Assembly (NCBI GenBank): GCA_011799875.1
Contig: CM022299.1
Span: forward strand, 337,860,447 to 337,924,446
DNA from: Thinopyrum elongatum
Taxonomy: Eukaryota; Streptophyta; Magnoliopsida; Poales; Poaceae
DNA: 64,000 nt
Reading direction: 5' to 3'
Below the pieces are notes generated by a model. It worked only from the letters and a program-made list of their open reading frames with translations, was not told the DNA's origin and ran no database searches. The position numbers and the translations under genes were made by a program. How positions within the stretch are numbered: the stretch's first letter is position 1; each line of letters opens with the position of its first letter. Below, piece after piece: positions 59,701-64,000 of this stretch.

Positions 59701-60885
59701 TGGAAACTTGAAGTGATCAGGGACAACTTCACTTCTCAGGATGCTGCGGCCATACTTAATATTCCCATCAGGCAAGGTGGGGGTGATGATTTTCTTGCTT
59801 GGGCATTTGACAAATCAGGTAACTACACTGTAAAGACGGTGTACCGTGCTCTCGTGACTCAGAACGATCGTTTGGCTCTAGAGGAAGGGACGGCTACCGA
59901 AACCTCAACGGACGATCAACAGTTGTGGAAATCCTTGTGGAAGTTGAATGTTATCCCAAAAGTGCGAGTGTTCTGGTGGAGAGTGTTACGTGGCATTCTT
60001 CCAGATGAAACTACTCTTAACCATCGACACATTGCAGATGTCCGTCAGTGCAATGTTTGCCGCTCTATGGAGGAGGATTTGAAGCATGCACTGATAAATT
60101 GTACACATGCACAGAGCTTCTGGGAAGAGGCGTGGACATGGCTTGGCCTCCGCCTTCCTCCTCTTCACCCGATTACGTGGGCACGAGACATCACATGTGA
60201 TCCTCAGTTCACATCCGACGAACGTGCCAAGATCACTACTACCATGTGGTCAATTTGGCATTCCAGGAACCGAATAAAGCATGGTGATGAGGGGAGAGAC
60301 CCTACAGCAACTATCAGAAATATTAAGGAGTCTATCTCCCTGCTACAATTACCTCGTAAGGAAACCTTGGTTCTACCGGGGTATGGTTGGCGGCCCCCGG
60401 ATGTGGGTTCGGTCAAGATCACAACCGATGGCGCTCTGAATTTTGACGAAGGCCGGGGCGGTGCAGGAGGAGTGGCCCGATCATCCTCTGCATTCCTGGG
60501 TTCATGGTGTAAACCATACATGGGAGTCTCGGATCCCTTGATGATGGAGTGTTTGTCACTGCGAGATGGAGTCCGCTTTGCTTGTCTTCGAGGATTTCCA
60601 CATGTGATTATGGAAGTCGACTGTTTGGAGCTGGTGAAGTTCTGGCAATCTCGCCACAATTCTCGTTCAATTGTGGCTCCTTTACTTTTAGAAATAGGAG
60701 AGCTCAGTACTACTTTTTCTTCTTTTGATATTCAGCATGTAAATCGAGCGGCGAACGTTCCGGTGCATCTGTGTGCGAAGCGTGCTTGCACACTGAATGT
60801 GACGGAAAGCTGGCTCGATGAAACCCCTAGCTTCTTGGTGACCAGCCTATTGGCTGACTGCACCGAGTGTGCTTTCAATGAATAA
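56761..60885 (+). CDS. LINE ORF2: 1374-residue endonuclease, reverse transcriptase and RNase H with altered active site
   Basis: The frame is uninterrupted. The APE endonuclease has LSWNCRGLGNPEAVRELR, METK, GDYNETLY and SDHCFVV. Reverse transcriptase has SAFVPGRLITDNVLVAYESI, KLDMMKAYDRVEWHYLE and QQGDPVSPYLFLLCAEG. The catalytic FADD box reads FAVD (Val at residue 693, 58837-58839), so polymerase activity is probably lost. Other normally constant positions have drifted too (QYHPIALCPV for YRPISLCNV). zf-RVT (WKLNVIPKVRVFWWRVLRG, CNVCRSMEEDLKHALINC) and RNase H (TTDGALNFDEGRGGAGG, MEVDCLELV) are recognisable. The long frame shows little age, not function. Confidence 0.9.
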   Translation: MTCLSWNCRGLGNPEAVRELRSIVKLEGPTLLFVMETKIQAKRVEALKYTLGLGGCFAVDSVGLSGGIGLFWSRDVSVELKNFSKCHIDVVVHSNNQSSSVWRFTGFYGAPRASDRSESWWLLHTLSAIPHTAWLCMGDYNETLYASEHFSRRARSEAHMRAFRAVTDEISMQDLGWSGTPYTWDNQQAGEANVKARLDRAFANEDFQQLFQHIRVRHLPSVESDHCFVVAEVKEVLPYGPQAKKQFRYENVWQTHTDYARLVRDTWRGIQHTAGLQGIASALGSLQAILEPWGSKEFGCLARTVRKLQKKLDRIRCRAMGTGPTDEEKSTVKKLKEALHQEEVWLRQHSRVPWLREGDRNTSYFQAQAAQRKRMNKIHGLRRVDGSVCENENEDKAEVLTFYQNLYQMHGFADASDLLSHMPVRVTQGMNDDLTKPYTTDEVKVALFQMAPSKAPGVDGFTTGFYQRHWDLLGNDVTLAVLDFLNGGELPSGLNDTSITLIPKVRHPQSISQYHPIALCPVLYKIAAKVITNRLRYIMDDIISEEQSAFVPGRLITDNVLVAYESIHTMRRRKKGKNFSCAVKLDMMKAYDRVEWHYLEAILSRLGFSIIFIRLIMKCVTSVCFSVRVNGELLPFFTPTRGFQQGDPVSPYLFLLCAEGFSSLLKYYNGGSIDRGLRVSYRSPWVSHLLFAVDSLIFINACTPSALRLNKILRIYGDASGQCVNRDKSSIYFSTNTPDTIRQALKSTLNIHVEAFSERYLGLPTAVGRITSGTFDHISERARGKMQGWSEKLLACAGRETLLKSVIQSIPTYPMSTFLLTKKVCKSLTSPMAKYFWSSSLDKKAMHWVSWKELSKPKCKGGMGFRDPHLFNLAMLGKHGWRFITNPNSLCARVLKGRYFPDTDFMHAPVPKSASSTWKAIVAGRDALKTGLISRVGDGSTISVWEDKWIPGTVSMTPTQRPTDTNIDRVSDLIDTRSWSWKLEVIRDNFTSQDAAAILNIPIRQGGGDDFLAWAFDKSGNYTVKTVYRALVTQNDRLALEEGTATETSTDDQQLWKSLWKLNVIPKVRVFWWRVLRGILPDETTLNHRHIADVRQCNVCRSMEEDLKHALINCTHAQSFWEEAWTWLGLRLPPLHPITWARDITCDPQFTSDERAKITTTMWSIWHSRNRIKHGDEGRDPTATIRNIKESISLLQLPRKETLVLPGYGWRPPDVGSVKITTDGALNFDEGRGGAGGVARSSSAFLGSWCKPYMGVSDPLMMECLSLRDGVRFACLRGFPHVIMEVDCLELVKFWQSRHNSRSIVAPLLLEIGELSTTFSSFDIQHVNRAANVPVHLCAKRACTLNVTESWLDETPSFLVTSLLADCTECAFNE

Positions 60886-60931
60886 AGCTCTCTAATTTTC
60901 TCGCAAAAAAAAAAAATAGTGGGTTTTTCCA

Positions 60932-61558
60932 CAAAGGTACGTAGCTACTAGTGCCTAATGGCGACGACGTGACGATCACAGGCGTACGTTGGTAGGAGTA
61001 CTAGAACAGTACTACAACACGTGACAAACTGGTAGTATATGGTATCCTCCGCTGCCGTGCGGCCGCACGTACGAAGAATCCGCTCAACCGCATGCGCCCA
61101 CTGGAAACTGCAACCAGTTTTCAGTAATCGGCCGACCTGGAAACTGCAACCAGTTTTCAGTAATCGACAGGCCGACTGTCCCGTGGCAGGTACAGCTTGT
61201 GCACAGCTAAACGGAACACCCTGATGCGATTTGTTTTCCCCGTACAGTTCTCTTGTTTCGTTGAGCCTCATTTCATCAAGGTGTGGATTTGTTTAAGCTT
61301 AGGAAAAGAAAAGCCAAGGGATCCAAGATGTGAGATGTTCCCTCCCACCAAACCTTCGCATTTTCTATACTGTGCTCATGCATGTAGTAGTATCAGATTG
61401 ACCCCTCTTGATTATTAAAAAAGTTGAGAGGCCAAGTGTTGCAGAAGAAAAATACTAAGTTTGGCAGTGTCAGCAAGAGATACGATACGATGCTAAGTTC
61501 GAGAGTTTCATGTCATTGAGATTTCCGGACCGCGATTTACGATGGAACCACCCCGCGA
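60932..61558. other. Downstream flank of the GRAS gene
   Basis: No ORF is supported. It should contain the 3' UTR of the minus-strand GRAS gene. It includes a tandem pair of small hairpins at 61101-61166. Confidence 0.6.
61101..61166. repeat. Tandem 36-bp repeat, each copy a 10-bp hairpin
   Basis: Exact 30-base copies lie at 61101-61130 and 61137-61166. Each contains ctggaaactg, a caac loop and cagttttcag, a near-perfect 10-bp inverted repeat. Confidence 0.85.
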
Positions 61559-63064
61559 TTACAAAAACATGTTGCTCGCACCAACAACCCCGCTACACTT
61601 ACCGTTGCTGCTGCTGCTGTTATTACTGTCAGTACCACCGCCACTACTGCCGCTAAAGTTGCTATTGTTACTGGTGTGGTTATCTTCGCCGTCGGCGTCG
61701 CAGCCGACGGTGGCCGCCCGCCACGCCGATGCCGAGAACAGCGGGCGCCCGTGCCACCCGAGCGTCAGGCACCCCTCGGCCTCCTCCACGGAGTGTCCCT
61801 CGCCGGAGAACAGCCCGAGCAGCATCCTGGCCTGCCGGAGCGCGCTCGCCCCCAGCGGCACGGCGCTCAGCCCCGCGCGCCCCAGCCTGTCCCTCCACTG
61901 CGACAGCGGCTCGTGTCGCTCCATGCGCGCGGTGCCCTCGTTGCACACGATGTCGCAGATCTCCCTCTGGAGATACGCCTCGGCCATCGCGTTGCCCGTG
62001 CCACCGTTTGCGCTCGCCGCGTCCAGAGAGTCGAACACCGCCGAGTAGTAGAAGAGCGCCTCCGTGAACCTGTCGAGGAACCCCGGTTTGTTGTGGTCCG
62101 CCTCTTGCTCCACGACCGTGAAGATCTTGGGCTGCAAGGAGGCGACGCAGTCCAGAACGGCGTCGATGGGCGCCTGATCGGCCGAGTCGGCGAGGAGGCG
62201 GTGGAGCTGGAGCACGGAGTTGACCGCAACGGCCTCGCCGGGCGCGATCTGGAGCATCCACGGGTGGACCTCGTCGAGGCTGTTCGCGGCGACCCCGCGG
62301 AAGGAGAATCGAACGCGGACGGAGCGAGCGAGGTCGGCGAGGCGGAGGCCGACATCGCGGAGCTCGTCGCGGCCTGGTGAGGAGGGCGGGCCAATGCCGG
62401 TGATCCGGAGGAACGGCGGCCCGCCGGGGCGGAGAGCGAGGGCCTGAATCAAAGCGGGCCACTGGAGGCCCTGCATCAGGCTGAAGTCGATGACGTGAAC
62501 GCTGTCGCAGCCGTGGAAGGCCTCGAGGATAGCCTGGTTGGCCGTGAAATGCGCGAACTTGAGGTAGGGGCACGCCTCGTAGAAGTGGTGGTAGAGGAAG
62601 GCGTGCTCGGCGTCGGTGGCCGGGGGAGTGGCGGGCGAGCGGAACAGCCGCCTGGAGAGCGCGTCGGTGAAGTGAACGGCGACGCGGCCGATGCCGGAGG
62701 CGGTCGAGACGGCCGCGAGCGAGGCGTTGGCGTCGGCCAGGTGCGCGGCCGCGAGCGCGTGGTCGCCCGCCTCGACGGCGCCCGCGCAGCTCATGAGGAG
62801 GTGGACCAAGCGGATGCCGGCGACCTCCTCCTCCGCGCGCCGCATGGCCAGCTCGGCGGCGACCGCGTCCTGTGACGAGAATGGCGCTGCCAGCTCGGGC
62901 ATCGAGGAGGCTTGCATGTCCGCTGCCGCGTAGTACGCCGCGCCGTCGTCGGGCACCGGCGCGGGCGGAGGCGGGAGCAGAGAGGGCAATAAGCTGCCGT
63001 CGAGGCCGGAGGGCGCGGGGTCCATGGGCCACTGGAAGGGGAACGTGCCCGTGCCCATTGCCAT
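61559..63064 (-). CDS. GRAS-family transcriptional regulator, DELLA-like without DELLA motifs (SLR1-like type)
   Basis: Single exon, 501 residues from 63064 (MAMGTGTFPFQWP), ending TAA at 61559-61561. An in-frame ATG at 63265 would add 67 low-complexity residues; the later start is preferred because the upstream text looks like a pyrimidine-rich leader. GRAS domain: first leucine repeat with LVHLL (86-90), VHVID (189-193), second leucine repeat (281-291), EQEADHNKPGFLDRFTEALF (320-338), PFYRE-like segment (359-373) and SAW with GWHGRPLFSASAW (436-448). The DELLA and TVHYNP motifs of gibberellin-regulated proteins are absent, as in rice SLRL1/SLRL2. An Asn/Ser/Gly-rich tail (461-500) follows the SAW motif. 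Family members act in the nucleus; repression of gibberellin responses is inference. Confidence 0.9.
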   Translation of the reverse strand: MAMGTGTFPFQWPMDPAPSGLDGSLLPSLLPPPPAPVPDDGAAYYAAADMQASSMPELAAPFSSQDAVAAELAMRRAEEEVAGIRLVHLLMSCAGAVEAGDHALAAAHLADANASLAAVSTASGIGRVAVHFTDALSRRLFRSPATPPATDAEHAFLYHHFYEACPYLKFAHFTANQAILEAFHGCDSVHVIDFSLMQGLQWPALIQALALRPGGPPFLRITGIGPPSSPGRDELRDVGLRLADLARSVRVRFSFRGVAANSLDEVHPWMLQIAPGEAVAVNSVLQLHRLLADSADQAPIDAVLDCVASLQPKIFTVVEQEADHNKPGFLDRFTEALFYYSAVFDSLDAASANGGTGNAMAEAYLQREICDIVCNEGTARMERHEPLSQWRDRLGRAGLSAVPLGASALRQARMLLGLFSGEGHSVEEAEGCLTLGWHGRPLFSASAWRAATVGCDADGEDNHTSNNSNFSGSSGGGTDSNNSSSSNGKCSGVVGASNMFL

Positions 63065-63820
63065 GCCTGCGCTACGCCGGAGTGGAAGCGGTGGGCGGTG
63101 GGAGGATGGAAGCGGTGGAATGGCGTGCGTGCGCGCTTGGCGGGGCGGGGTGTCATGCGTGAAGATGTAGTAGAGTGAGGGGGGTGAGCGAGTGACGTCG
63201 GAGAGGCCGGGGTAGCGCGCGCACACGTGGAGAGGCGGCCACGAGCACGGGGCGGAAGGGGACACGTAGACCGGCCACGGGAAGGAGAGCGAAGGAGAGG
63301 CGAGCGAGCGAGCGAGCGAGACCGCGGACGAGCGGGCCGAGGAGAGGAACCACCGTGCCCCACCCCTCGCCTTCTGTCAATTCCTGTTTCCCGATTTTGT
63401 CTCTGAGGATCTCGGAGTTTGGAATCCTGTATGTCCAACTTGTGAAAAACCGTGGGAGCACAAATCAGGTTTTAAACACTCATCTTGTATTCAGTGAGCA
63501 GGAGGAAGTTTCCCTCGTGCCGTGAGAACGTACTACTCCCAGTACTCCAAAGAGTCGGGTCACAATTCACACAGGGTCAAGAGTGATCAGTACATTGTGA
63601 TGAATAGTCGAACTCACTCGCAATCAGTCCGTGAGTACCGATGCGGAAGTTGGACGTCTAACGCTACCCGCATACATCCGACCTCTCAAATATATGTTTA
63701 AATCCACACGTTCAAATTGCTGCATATGTAGTATAAAACAATTTAATTTTTTAAACACAGCAGTAGTTCTAATTTAAAAAATGCAAATATTACATTCCAA
63801 CATTATTGTTTTCCTTAACC
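63065..63820. other. Upstream region of the GRAS gene
   Basis: It is GC-rich and pyrimidine-biased on the minus strand near the gene. A (CGAG)n microsatellite lies at about 63297-63320. No clear TATA box was found. Beyond 63440 the sequence is unassigned; the AT-rich part around 63700-63800 may belong to the transposon fragment that follows. Confidence 0.5.
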
Positions 63821-63824
63821 GTCC

Positions 63825-64000
63825 ATAGATGCTCTGTTGCTCGTGAGTTGCTCGATCCCGAATTTATTGATGCATTTGAATAAACTCTTTAAATGTGTCT
63901 ATATTTTGATAAGGAAGTTTGATAAGATCACCCATGTTCTCAAATTCAAGAGATACGGCAACATCCTCATCCTTATCCTCCACGATCATATTGTGCATGA
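63825..64000 (-). pseudogene. PIF-Harbinger transposase C-terminal fragment, cut by the window edge
   Basis: On the minus strand it reads MHNMIVEDKDEDVAVSLEFE, then TFKEFIQMHQ, then TAA, then IRDRATHEQ in the same frame. MHNMIVED is shared with the transposase at 10338-11631 but the following text differs, so this is another family member. The stop sits where CAA is likely. The rest lies beyond base 64000. Confidence 0.75.

Larger units (their letters stand above)
55889..60916 (+). mobile_element. 5'-truncated LINE with 15-bp target duplication
   Basis: TAGTGGGTTTTTCCA is exact at 55874-55888 and 60917-60931. The tail is a 12-A run (60905-60916). It starts within ORF1, the usual result of incomplete reverse transcription. 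It differs strongly from the LINE at 49621 and is a separate lineage. Confidence 0.92.

Noticed and set aside
61680..63032. 450-aa open frame on the minus strand and long plus-strand frames over the GRAS gene
   Set aside because: They lie in other frames of very GC-rich coding sequence, are Arg/Pro-rich and have no domain. They are shadows of the GRAS frame.

Overview
The window looks like Triticeae (wheat, Aegilops or barley type) nuclear DNA. One recognisable host gene sits at the right edge. Nearly everything else is transposable elements inserted into one another: BARE1/WIS/Angela-type Copia LTRs, Athila-type and Tat-type Gypsy elements, PIF-Harbinger and Mutator DNA transposons, a Stowaway MITE and two LINEs. 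No RNA genes, CRISPR arrays or prokaryotic features were seen. All calls come from reading the sequence by eye; no database search was run.

Layout. 1-1689 is poorly assigned repeat sequence. 1693-48901 is one nested block. Its outermost layer is a PIF/Harbinger-like element with TAA duplications on both sides. It carries a fragment resembling a DUF26 cysteine-rich protein gene. A roughly 7.4-kb Mutator-like element (MULE, 2535-9956) sits inside it. The MULE has a decayed mudrA-type transposase on the minus strand and an apparently intact three-exon GRF-like zinc-finger/coiled-coil gene on the plus strand. A second PIF-Harbinger element (10038-48845, TAA duplications) is inserted near the right end of the outer one. 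An Athila-clade Gypsy element (11709-48560) is inserted in that. The Athila element was then hit four times: a 4.16-kb solo LTR in its 5' LTR (13091-17251, TSD ACTCT), a full-length Angela-type Copia element in its reverse transcriptase (19996-28635, TSD CGAGT), a full-length Tat-clade Gypsy element in its RNase H (29122-41738, TSD CCCAA), and an Angela-type solo LTR in its 3' LTR (46745-48467, TSD ATTTG).

Right of the block are a Stowaway MITE (48980-49237), a full-length LINE (49621-55412, 18-bp TSD) and a 5'-truncated LINE (55889-60916, 15-bp TSD). Both LINEs have ORF1 and ORF2 overlapping as ATGA. At 61559-63064 (minus) is an intact single-exon GRAS gene. It is of the DELLA-like (SLR1-like) group but lacks DELLA motifs. 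The window ends in a second PIF-Harbinger transposase fragment that runs off the edge.

The most interesting points are: the open, correctly phased GRF gene inside a MULE whose transposase is broken; nine nonsense codons in a young Tat element, all of which C-to-T change can explain; a spliced antisense gene in the same Tat element; templated filler DNA at the broken end of the Athila 3' LTR; and ATGA coupling in both LINEs. I did not find a convincing new multi-gene system.
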